A stretch of DNA of 64,000 nucleotides from Acipenser ruthenus (taxonomy: Eukaryota; Chordata; Actinopteri; Acipenseriformes; Acipenseridae), in contig NC_081198.1 in NCBI RefSeq assembly GCF_902713425.1, forward strand, positions 21,621,188 to 21,685,187, given 5' to 3'. The position numbers and the translations under genes are program-made. How positions within the stretch are numbered: the first letter of the stretch is position 1; every line of letters begins with the position of its first letter. A model generated the notes under the pieces. It searched no databases. It was not told the origin of the DNA and saw nothing but the letters and a program-made list of their open reading frames with translations. Shown here piece after piece: positions 42,873-52,763 of the stretch.

Positions 42873-43609
42873 CCTTCAGCTGGCTCCTCCGATTGGGGTG
42901 GGAGAAGCCTCTGGACGTCCGGGTTGTCTCTCTCTACGGAAAAGAGACAACGTAAGCAGCAAATCTGGGCAGTTGAAGGAACTATTACTTTAGTCCCTGA
43001 GGAGATGGTCGCCTCGCAAGAGGGACCCCCTCCCCAGGTGAACGGTGTCCTTCCCTGGCGGAGTAGGGGGCGCTGCTTGGCACCGAGACCACGTAGGAAG
43101 AATCGTGGCTGTGACGCCTCCTCGGGGTCCGGGGCCGCCCTCTGCTCCTCCCAGATGGCGCCCTCTGCTGGGCGCCTGCTGCTCTCTCGGTCTGGATCTC
43201 GATTACAATCAAGGGCTGGGGATGAGGTCGTCTAGGTCATCAAAGGGTCCTCAAAGGTCGTCTGGATGGTAGGTCCTCCTTCTCTCTAACTCCAGGAACG
43301 TCTGGAAAAGCCGGAACCGCCTGAAAAAGAAAAAAACGGGAACCGCCTGAAAAAGAAAAAACTGCTCTCAACAGTCAACAAAATCTTGAAATACCCTCGG
43401 CCTGGATTGGGCAAGCCAAAACCAGACTGAGCATTAGTCTTCCAAAGAGTTGCCGAGCTGAAGAAAGCCAGTCAAAAATAAAAAAAATTCTGTTCCTCCT
43501 CACCCGAACAAACCTCTCACAGACCCTCGGAGGGAGCGGGCAATGCCACTACCCTCTAAGCCTTAGTCTTAGAAAGATTTATTCGAACTGTAGAGAAGCC
43601 AGAGTATAT
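42873..43609 (-). promoter_or_regulatory. Keno-like 5' UTR (K6)
   Basis: Leader of K6; CTCF-like motifs at about 43060-43073 and 43158-43171; 26-bp duplication near 43312-43363. Confidence 0.6.
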
Positions 43610-44040
43610 GGCTGGCTAAGAAGGACCTGGCATAGGGACATGTTCCACCACACTTGTCTGGTTAGCTGCATGCTCCCAGGAAACAAACTGCTGCTGTCTA
43701 CATCATCACCACATGTGAATAAAAGAAAGAAAGACAGCAAGAAAGAAAGAGAGAAAGAAAGAGAAAGAAAGAAAGAGAAAAAGAAAAAAAAAGAAGTAAA
43801 ACGGCGGGAAAACTTGCATCAACACTGGCACTCTCCCTCCAGCAGGGGTAGACAAAATGCTCACAGGAGAGATCCAGATCTGACTTTGACCAACGTTAGA
43901 GAAAGGTGTGCACCGTTCCCGGAGGAACTACAATACCGGGCCGATGCGTGGAGTGGACGGAGCAAGCCCCTGTTCCATCTCCCGATTCCAAAAATCAATT
44001 TTATATATGGTCCCCTGATAGGGGACGTATCAGATATTAA
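43610..44040 (-). other. U2 array block 6 (interrupted U2-12 and spacer)
   Basis: Downstream part of one unit between K6 and K7, with a (GAAA)n tract at about 43720-43797. There is no complete U2 between these two copies. Confidence 0.85.
43905..44040 (-). pseudogene. U2 gene U2-12, interrupted after nt 53 by K7
   Basis: Nt 54-189 with several changes not seen elsewhere (GGAGGAACTACAATACC; CAATTTTATATATGG for CAATTTAATATATGG), more than any complete copy carries, as expected of a copy no longer under selection. Confidence 0.94.
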
Positions 44041-46449
44041 TACTCTTTTATTGAGATTTTACATTTTTTACATTTACACCCATTCGTTTTTTTCATTCAT
44101 TTTACATTTCTTTTAAAGATGACATTCATGCATACAGACATACATTTTGTTTTAAAAGCATTTAAAATACATTTAAAAACACCAAGACAATTGTGCTTTG
44201 TACATGGTTAAAACAGACACAGATTAAAATCAACATGAAAAAAACCTGTGCTGTTTTAAAAGTGACTGGAAAAAAAGAACCATCTATAAAAAACCAGTGC
44301 TTGTGAGGGCCGGGGAGTGCTCTCTAAAAGGTTCAAAAGTGAACATAAAACTAGATCTAAAACAGGGACAGGGGAAAAGGGACAGTGTATAAAACAGTGA
44401 GTTAAAATTCTAAAATTTTAAAACACTTAAAATGTAACTTTTAATAGTTTACATTAAAAATCTTAAAGATACATAAAACAAAACAAAACAAAATCAAATA
44501 AAACATTCAACGTAAATCAAATAAAAGTCCATAAAACTGAAACAAAAGACTACATAAAACCAGGGCACCGTTGAAAAACGGTCATGCCAGCTAAAAAGGG
44601 CGGAATGCTGGCATGACAAAATAAATAAAAGGCTTAGCGGTGCCCCGTAGTCCCGCTCCTAGGAGCTAGCGGTTCCAGTTTTTTCCCTTATTCCATCTTC
44701 ACGTCCTGAAGTCCGGCGATCCTCCACTCCGCGCAGGCCTTGTCCTTCCCGAGGGTCCGGATGTCCAGAATTACAAAGTCCTTGATAAGAGTTTGTGCCC
44801 TTCTGGTCGTGGTGATAGTGTCTAGCTCCTGCTTGTGATAGACACAGACGTTACGGCCTTCCCACAGGATCTGCTTGACAACATTGATGACACGCCAAAC
44901 GCACTTAGCTGTGCTGGTAGTGATTCCTCCCGCAGGCCCATAGAGCACAGTCTCAGCGGTCATCTTGGCCGTGTCAGCAAACCTGTTTAGGAAGACAGAG
45001 ACAGAGAGCCAGACACTGCCAGCCACATCACACTCCCAGAAGATATGGGCTGGTGTTTCTCTCTTGCGGCACTTTGCATAGGGGCATGTTTCTACTTGGG
45101 CTAGTCCCCTCCTGAACATGAACGCTCGAGTGGGGAGTGCACTGTGGACGGTGTTCCATGCTATATCCTTCTGGACATTACTGAGGCAGCTGTGAGACAC
45201 ATTCTCCCAGATTTTTTGGATTTGGGTGAGGGAGAAAGTAGCTACTTTTTCAATTTCCTGGGAACCGGCAAGATATTTAGTTACAGCCTTGTATTCCCAG
45301 GAGGCCAATTTTGCTTTATCTAAGCCCAATTTATATATAGTGTCCCTTAAGGTTCTATAATACAATGGGGGGTCCCAGGAGTACGGCACGGTGTTATCAA
45401 TAGTGCAGAGGCCCAAGGCCCTGAGACAGGTGGCAAAATAGAAACGATTCATGTAACATACCTTCCTGTCCAGGGCCTGGATGTTCTTGATAGTTTGCGT
45501 GAGCCCCTGCACTCGGGTGAGCTGCACAACGTCCGGGACCCCCTTACCTCCCTTCTTGTCGGCTTTACTCAGGGTGGCTCGCTTTACCCTCTCCATCTTG
45601 CTGCCCCAGATAAAGCGGTGGATAATGCGGTCCACCACTTTTTTGGTGGTCCTGTCTGGGGGAAAGATTTTTCCTACATAAGAGAGGATGGGGAACAGTA
45701 TAGACTTGGTTATTAATACTCTACCCGTCATTGTTAAGGATCTTGTGCTCCATCCGCCAATCTTTTTACGGACCTGGTTAATGGCCGCCGTCCAGCTCTG
45801 GGCCCCCGAGCTATTGTTCTCGAAAATGAGGCCCAGAATCTTGATTTTGTCCTTTTTGACAGGGTACATGTCCGACAGTTCCCTATCTACCTGCCAATTT
45901 TTAGACACGTAGACTTCGCTCTTGGACTTATTAATCACTGCCCCGGTCGCCGTGCAGTACTTCTCAAGGATATTACTAATCCGAGGTACCGACGATGTGT
46001 TGGTGCAAATGAGTGACACATCGTCCATATATGCTGTTGTTTTGACCTGGACCCCGTTGGATCCAGGTAGCTGGAAACCAGTTATATTGGTATCCCTACG
46101 AATTGCCTGCAGGAGGGGTTCAATGCACACGACATATAGCAGTGGGGATAGTGGGCAACCCTGTCTGACCCCTGACTGGATAGATATTTTACCAGTCAGG
46201 TGCCTGTTCACCAAGACTTGGGTACTAATGTTTGTATATATGGTTTTAACCCACTCCCTAAGTCCAGGAGCGAATTTCATCTGGTCCATCACTTTGTACA
46301 TATATTCATGGCTTACCCTATCGAACGCCTTCTCCTGGTCAAGGTTGAACAGGCAGAGGGGATGGTTCCGTTCTCTAGAATAAGCCAGAATGTCCCTTGT
46401 TAACATTAAAATATCCGTGATGGACCTCCCTGGGACGCCACAAGCCTGG
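44041..46449 (-). mobile_element. Keno-like LINE, copy K7 (5'-truncated)
   Basis: Holds the whole 3' UTR (inverted repeat at 44573-44645) and ORF2 from about residue 561 onward. It stops at CCTGG (46445-46449), shared by ORF2 and the U2 spacer, so the join has 5 bp of microhomology. Could be a 5'-truncated insertion or a later deletion. Confidence 0.9.
44688..46449 (-). pseudogene. LINE ORF2 C-terminal part (K7)
   Basis: Retains QACGVPGRS onward: RT motifs from LDQEKAFDRVSH through YMDD, and the CCHC. The APE domain and the first RT blocks are lost. The frame happens to stay open past the junction into the spacer and (CTTT)n tract up to 46559, which makes a 623-codon chimeric frame with no reason to be a protein. 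Copy-specific: an Arg-to-Gln change in NISTRVL, and Ile in LTQIQK. Confidence 0.88.
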
Positions 46450-46745
46450 CATAGGGACATGTTCCACCACACTTGTCTGGTTAGCTGCATGCTCCCAGGA
46501 AACAACCTGCTGCTGTCTACATCATCACCACATGTGAATAAAAGAAAGAAAGACAGCAAGAAAGAAAGAGAGAAAGAAAGAGAGAAAGAGAGAAAGAAAG
46601 AGAGAAAGAAAGAAAGAGAGAAAGAAAAAAAAAGAAGTAAAACGGCGGGAAAACTTGCATCAACACTGGCACTCTCCCTCCAGCAGGGGTAGACAAAATG
46701 CTCACAGGAGAGATCCAGATCTGACTTTGACCAACGTTAGAGAAA

Positions 46746-46934
46746 GGTGTGCACCGTTCCCGGAGGTACTGCAATACCGGGCCGATGCGTGGAGTGGACG
46801 GAGCAAGCCCCTGTTCCATCTCCCGATTCCAAAAATCAATTTAATATATGGTCCCCTGATAGGGGACGTATCAGATATTAAACTGATAAGAACAGATACT
46901 ACACTTGATCTTAGCCAAAAGGCCGAGAAGCGAT
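46746..46934 (-). ncRNA. RNU2: U2 snRNA gene (U2-13), complete
   Basis: 189 nt, consensus; full promoter and 3' box. Its 3' spacer touches the truncated end of K7. Confidence 0.97.
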
Positions 46935-47534
46935 GGCGACTTGGCCCTTGCCCGGGGCCCCCCAGCCCGGACGGCACAGGGGGATTCAAAGGTGGGTGCA
47001 AAATTCCAAGCACAAGCAGACCCCCAAAAAACGGGCTGCTGCTTCCAGAGGGGAAATGTGCAATTTAAGCAGGAGAAAACAAAACAAAGCAAAAACACAC
47101 ACATAACACCAAAAACAAAACATAAACTGGCGGAGTGCGTCTTACAAATAGTCATGCCAAGCTGCTATGCTGTGCAAGGTGCCTTGGGTAACTACAACTG
47201 TGCCTCGCTGGCTGGCTGGCTTGCTAAGAAGGTCCTGGCATAGGGACATGTTCCACCACACTTGTCTGGTTAGCTGCATGCTCCCAGGAAACAACCTGCT
47301 GCTGTCTACATCATCACCACATGTGAATAAAAGAAAGAAAGACAGCAAGAAAGAAAGAGAGAAAGAAAGAGAGAAAGAGAGAAAGAAAGAGAGAAAGAAA
47401 GAAAGAGAGAAAGAAAAAAAAAGAAGTAAAACGGCGGGAAAACTTGCATCAACACTGGCACTCTCCCTCCAGCAGGGGTAGACAAAATGCTCACAGGAGA
47501 GATCCAGATCTGACTTTGACCAACGTTAGAGAAA

Positions 47535-47723
47535 GGTGTGCACCGTTCCCGGAGGTACTGCAATACCGGGCCGATGCGTGGAGTGGACGGAGCAAGCCCC
47601 TGTTCCATCTCCCGATTCCAAAAATCAATTTAATATATGGTCCCCTGATAGGGGACGTATCAGATATTAAACTGATAAGAACAGATACTACACTTGATCT
47701 TAGCCAAAAGGCCGAGAAGCGAT
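47535..47723 (-). ncRNA. RNU2: U2 snRNA gene (U2-14), complete
   Basis: 189 nt, consensus, with type B spacer (CAAACTGGTGG) upstream of it on the minus strand. Confidence 0.97.
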
Positions 47724-48321
47724 GGCGACTTGGCCCTTGCCCGGGGCCCCCCAGCCCGGACGGCACAGGGGGATTCAAAGGTGGGTGCAAAATTCCAAGC
47801 ACAAGCAGACCCCCAAAAAACGGGCTGCTGCTTCCAGAGGGGAAATGTGCAATTTAAGCAGGAGAAAACAAAACAAAGCAAAAACACACACATAACACCA
47901 AAAACAAAACAAACTGGTGGAGTGCGTCTTACAAATAGTCATGCCAAGCTGCTATGCTGTGCAAGGTGCCTTGGGTAACTACAACTGTGCCTCGCTGGCT
48001 GGCTGGCTTGCTAAGAAGGTCCTGGCATAGGGACATGTTCCACCACACTTGTCTGGTTAGCTGCATGCTCCCAGGAAACAACCTGCTGCTGTCTACATCA
48101 TCACCACATGTGAATAAAAGAAAGAAAGACAGCAAGAAAGAAAGAGAGAAAGAAAGAGAGAAAGAGAGAAAGAAAGAGAGAAAGAAAGAAAGAGAGAAAG
48201 AAAAAAAAAGAAGTAAAACGGCGGGAAAACTTGCATCAACACTGGCACTCTCCCTCCAGCAGGGGTAGACAAAATGCTCACAGGAGAGATCCAGATCTGA
48301 CTTTGACCAACGTTAGAGAAA

Positions 48322-48510
48322 GGTGTGCACCATTCCCGGAGGTACTGCAATACCGGGCCGATGCGTGGAGTGGACGGAGCAAGCCCCTGTTCCATCTCCC
48401 GATTCCAAAAATCAATTTAATATATGGTCCCCTGATAGGGGACGTATCAGATATTAAACTGATAAGAACAGATACTACACTTGATCTTAGCCAAAAGGCC
48501 GAGAAGCGAT
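48322..48510 (-). ncRNA. RNU2: U2 snRNA gene (U2-15), complete, type B
   Basis: 189 nt with the type B change near its 3' end (plus strand CACCATTCC for CACCGTTCC), shared with U2-17, U2-18 and U2-21. Confidence 0.96.
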
Positions 48511-49094
48511 GGCGACTTGGCCCTTGCCCGGGGCCCCCCAGCCCGGACGGCACAGGGGGATTCAAAGGTGGGTGCAAAATTCCAAGCACAAGCAGACCCC
48601 CAAAAAACGGGCTGCTGCTTCCAGAGGGGAAATGTGCAATTTAAGCAGGAGAAAACAAAACAAAGCAAAAACACACACATAACACCAAAAACAAAACATA
48701 AACTGGCGGAGTGCGTCTTACAAATAGTCATGCCAAGCTGCTATGCTGTGCAAGGTGCCTTGGGTAACTACAACTGTGCCTCGCTGGCTGGCTGGCTTGC
48801 TAAGAAGGTCCTGGCATAGGGACATGTTCCACCACACTTGTCTGGTTAGCTGCATGCTCCCAGGAAACAACCTGCTGCTGTCTACATCATCACCACATGT
48901 GAATAAAAGAAAGAAAGACAGCAAGAAAGAAAGAGAGAAAGAAAGAGAGAAAGAGAGAAAGAAAGAGAGAAAGAAAAAAAAAGAAGTAAAACGGCGGGAA
49001 AACTTGCATCAACACTGGCACTCTCCCTCCAGCAGGGGTAGACAAAATGCTCACAGGAGAGATCCAGATCTGACTTTGACCAACGTTAGAGAAA

Positions 49095-49241
49095 GGTGTG
49101 CACCGTTCCCGGAGGTACTGCAATACCGGGCCGATGCATGGAGTGGACGGAGCAAGCCCCTGTTCCATCTCCCGATTCCAAAAATCAATTTAATATATGG
49201 TCCCCTGATAAGGGACGTATCAGATATTAAACTGATAAGAA

Positions 49242-49246
<5 letters not shown>
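49095..49246 (-). pseudogene. U2 gene U2-16, 3' part, interrupted at about nt 37/38 by the second element
   Basis: Nt 38-189 remain. Two changes (GATGCATGG; GATAAGGGACG) are shared only with U2-19, which is therefore its empty-site sister. The insertion point is 16 nt upstream of the Keno site, at the end of the GUAGUA branch-point-recognition motif. Confidence 0.95.
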
Positions 49247-49279
<33 letters not shown>

Positions 49280-49326
49280 CCTTTAATTCAACTCAAACAC
49301 AATACAGGAAAAAAACACACTGTATG

Positions 49327-52300
49327 TTACAATTCAAGAACTGCTCTCCATTTTTTTTTAACAAAATCTAACCCACACTTCCTTTCATCTTTTAACAAAT
49401 AGTCCTTTAACAAAGACATTATTAATTTCTTACATGACCATACAGACAGACGTTTCCTTTTCATTATCAATACATTGCGAGCAGTCCACAATACATCTTT
49501 CAAACAGCAAGCTATTATCCAAGCACACATTCTATTCATTTCATCATAGGGCTGCTGAAGAATACCATAAAGAAGGAAATCACTTGTTAAAACTTCTTTT
49601 GGTAAAAACTTTTCAAATAAACACTGTACACTAAACAGCACCTGTTTAGAAAAAAAACATTCAATAAATAAATGAAACACAGTTTCTTCACATTTACATT
49701 CCTGTCGGGGACACACATTTACAGGAGTGAGACCTCGTGCATGAAAAAAAGCTCTAACAGGCAAACATCTGTGCACTGACATCCATGCTATGTCTTTCTG
49801 TCTGTTAATCAAAACTTTAGCGGACACATTCTCCCAAATTTTTACTACTGTCTGTTCCATGAACACTCCTATCGGAACTACTTCCTCATATCTATTAATC
49901 TTAGAAGTGACGATCCGGGGTTTCCAATCTTCCAATGATAAAGACTCCAGCTTGTTTTTGTAGACAAACTTCAACACTGTATTTAAATAAAAAGGAACCG
50001 ACCAACTGTGTGGTAATGATAATGACAAAGAAACCCAGCCAAACTTTCTCAAAGAAGCATACATATAAAACCTCAGAAAGAAGAAACATTTAGTAGACTT
50101 GTAACGTGGGAGTAAACAAATCTGCAAAACATTACATACAAAAGTGCTCATAAGGATGGATACACAGTCCGGAACATTTTTACCCCCATTCTTTGCAGGC
50201 TTAAACATAATAGCCCGACTGAGCCTATCCATTTTAGACCCCCAAATAAAATGAAACACTGCCTTATTAATGGCCCTAATACAGGCATATAGCAAGGGCC
50301 ACACTTGTGCAACATACAATAAAACAGGTAAAATCTCATTCCTGAGCACTAGAGCTTTACCTTCTAAGGTCAATACCCTTTGCTGCCACAAACCAAACTT
50401 TTGGTTGACCTTTGACAACCTCTCCTCCCATGATTTTAAAATAGCCCCTTCACCCCCAAACCAGATCCCCAAAATTTTTATAAAGTCTGTTTTCACAGAA
50501 AAGGGTATTGAAATACCACTAGACCACAACCCAAAAAACATAGCTTCACTTTTCTCAAAATTAATCCTTGCCCCAGAAGCTTGACCAAACCAATCACACA
50601 CCTGGATTAATTTATCTATTGAAGGCTGATCTCTACAAAACACAGACACATCGTCCATATAAAGGACGCATTTAAGCTGAGTCCCCCCGCTTCCTGGAAT
50701 CACAATGCCTTGAATACATTTATCAGCCCTTATAAACCCTGCAAACATCTCAATACAGCACACAAACAATAAGGGGGACAAAGGACACCCCTGTCGAACT
50801 CCCGATTTAACTAAAAAAGGGTCTGTTTTCCACCCGTTTACCAACACAGAGCTAAAAAGATCATTATATAATAACTTCACCCACTTACAGAACTGCTCAC
50901 CAAAACCTAAACGTTCTAAGACTTTAAACATAAATGCATGCGATACACGATCATAAGCTTTCTCCTGGTCCAAAGAGACCAAAACAGATTCTACCTTACG
51001 GTCCTGTAAATAACTAATAGCATCCCTGACCAGACAAAGAGTATCTGAAATTTTACGACCAGGGATACCACACGTCTGGTCTGGATCCATCACTTCAGCA
51101 ATTACCGTTTTTAATCTATTAGCCATTACCTTTGCTAAAAGCTTATAATCGACGCATAACAAAGTGATTGGACGCCAATTTTTTATGTCTAATCTATCCC
51201 CTTTCTTTTTATAAATCAGCGTAATCACACCTTCTCGAAGAGAAACCGGCATTTTCCCATTATCCAAAATTCCATTATAAACTTCTAAAAGATCGGGCCC
51301 AATTACCTCCCACAGAGCCAAGTACAGCTCCACTGGCAGCCCATCACCACCAGGGGTCTTATTCTTTTTACAGGACTTAATCGCCTCCCCCAACTCTGAC
51401 AGAGAAAGTGGCCTGCCCAAAAAAGTTTTAGAATCCTCCTCCAAGGTGTTGGGAATCTTGGAAAAAAACAACTCACATAAATCTGGATTAGATGATTTCT
51501 CAGAATACAAAGATGAATAAAAATCCCCAATAACATTTAGAATATCGGTCTTAGATTTCATCACATTCTGTTGGGAGTCATACACCTCAGAAACACTAGA
51601 CACATTTGCATGGACCTTTTTAAAGAAAAATCTGCTACACATTTCATCTTTTTCTAGTATTTCGACCTTAGATCTAAACATTATCTTTTTGGCCTCTTCT
51701 TGAAAAAACTTCTTTAACTCAGCCTTGGCACCCTCTATTTCTTCCCTCACCTCCCAACCAGACTCCAACAAAACAAACAAAGATTGTAACCGGGCTTGAA
51801 TTTTAACAAAGCCTCTCTTTTTTAATTTATTTAACTGTTTACTTTTTTTAATAAAAAAACTCTTAATTTTCATCTTCACATGTTCCCACCAATCCCCCAG
51901 ACAGTCAAAACAGCATTTAAGTGACCTCCAATTTACAAGATACTCCTTTAGTTCTTTAACATTGCTCTCAGTCAAGAGTTCCACGTTTAACTTCCAAACC
52001 CCAAGCCCGAAGGAACAGGAGGAGGAAATATCAGCTGTAAAACATAAAGCTTTGTGATCTGAAAAGAAAACTGGTAAAGTAGAACAGCTCTGAACCTTAA
52101 ACACAGGAGAAACAAAAAAGAAATCAATACGTGACGCTGAAGACCCGTCTGCTCGGGCCCAAGTAAACATCCCAGTCTGTTTACCCACATCCACCAATCT
52201 AGCAGACTTCACCATGTCACTTAAAAAAAGGGATGATTTATCCAGTTTAACACTAGATGAACCAGATCTACCATCTGAATCAATTACACAATTGAAATCC

Positions 52301-52749
52301 CCCACCAGAATAACAGGCTTAGAAACCACCAAATAGGGAGGAACCAACTGAAATAAATCATATCTTTCATTTTTACAGGGGGATGCATATACATTAATTA
52401 GCCTGGAAGGGAAATCCTTGTACAGAATATCAACTAATAATAGACGGCCAGGTACCACTTCTTTCCTTTCCAGAATGTTGAAATCTTTCCCCTTAAAAAG
52501 AACTGCCACCCCCGAGGATTTACAATCATTCCCCCCAGACCAGATGGAAGGCCCATAAGACCACCACTTAGACAGATTCCGAGCCCCATGAGGAATGGAA
52601 CACTCCTGTAAAAAAAAGACATCACAATTCTGAGAAGCCAAAAAAGAAAGAATAGAGACCAACCTAACAGTGCTTTTTACACTGCGAACATTAATGGACA
52701 TATACTGTAGGCTGATCATTAAAAGGGGAAAAAAAACAAAAAACACCAC
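49327..52749 (-). CDS. LINE ORF2 of second U2 element: APE, reverse transcriptase, CCHC
   Basis: 1140 aa, intact. APE: N20, E49, GDFN (150-153), SRID (206-209), SDH (230-232). RT: NWRPITLLCVDYK (524-536), LDQEKAYDRVSH (593-604), VRQGCPLSPLL (651-661), YMDD 697-700. C-terminal CCHC in the CPRQECKCEETVFHLFIEC segment. Start chosen at the ATG after the short intergenic gap; M11 or M17 are also possible, as the endonuclease fold begins near YMSINVRS. Confidence 0.92.
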   Translation of the reverse strand: MVFFVFFPLLMISLQYMSINVRSVKSTVRLVSILSFLASQNCDVFFLQECSIPHGARNLSKWWSYGPSIWSGGNDCKSSGVAVLFKGKDFNILERKEVVPGRLLLVDILYKDFPSRLINVYASPCKNERYDLFQLVPPYLVVSKPVILVGDFNCVIDSDGRSGSSSVKLDKSSLFLSDMVKSARLVDVGKQTGMFTWARADGSSASRIDFFFVSPVFKVQSCSTLPVFFSDHKALCFTADISSSCSFGLGVWKLNVELLTESNVKELKEYLVNWRSLKCCFDCLGDWWEHVKMKIKSFFIKKSKQLNKLKKRGFVKIQARLQSLFVLLESGWEVREEIEGAKAELKKFFQEEAKKIMFRSKVEILEKDEMCSRFFFKKVHANVSSVSEVYDSQQNVMKSKTDILNVIGDFYSSLYSEKSSNPDLCELFFSKIPNTLEEDSKTFLGRPLSLSELGEAIKSCKKNKTPGGDGLPVELYLALWEVIGPDLLEVYNGILDNGKMPVSLREGVITLIYKKKGDRLDIKNWRPITLLCVDYKLLAKVMANRLKTVIAEVMDPDQTCGIPGRKISDTLCLVRDAISYLQDRKVESVLVSLDQEKAYDRVSHAFMFKVLERLGFGEQFCKWVKLLYNDLFSSVLVNGWKTDPFLVKSGVRQGCPLSPLLFVCCIEMFAGFIRADKCIQGIVIPGSGGTQLKCVLYMDDVSVFCRDQPSIDKLIQVCDWFGQASGARINFEKSEAMFFGLWSSGISIPFSVKTDFIKILGIWFGGEGAILKSWEERLSKVNQKFGLWQQRVLTLEGKALVLRNEILPVLLYVAQVWPLLYACIRAINKAVFHFIWGSKMDRLSRAIMFKPAKNGGKNVPDCVSILMSTFVCNVLQICLLPRYKSTKCFFFLRFYMYASLRKFGWVSLSLSLPHSWSVPFYLNTVLKFVYKNKLESLSLEDWKPRIVTSKINRYEEVVPIGVFMEQTVVKIWENVSAKVLINRQKDIAWMSVHRCLPVRAFFHARGLTPVNVCPRQECKCEETVFHLFIECFFSKQVLFSVQCLFEKFLPKEVLTSDFLLYGILQQPYDEMNRMCAWIIACCLKDVLWTARNVLIMKRKRLSVWSCKKLIMSLLKDYLLKDERKCGLDFVKKKWRAVLEL

Positions 52750-52763
52750 AAAAACACAAAATA

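Larger units (their letters stand above)
36828..43609 (-). mobile_element. Keno-like LINE, copy K6, full length (reference copy)
   Basis: 6782 bp: 3' UTR 36828-37477, ORF2 37478-40921, 5-nt gap, ORF1 40927-42872, 5' UTR 42873-43609. Best-preserved copy: ORF2 intact, ORF1 open for 423 aa. Same subfamily as K3. Confidence 0.93.
46450..49246 (-). other. U2 array block 7 (U2-13 to interrupted U2-16)
   Basis: The cleanest tandem stretch: unit spacings of 789, 787 and 773 bp. (GAAA)n at about 46540-46637, 47329-47426, 48116-48212 and 48904-48986. Two spacer types alternate: ACATAAACTGGCGG after U2-13 and U2-15, ACAAACTGGTGG after U2-14. No protein gene. Confidence 0.88.
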
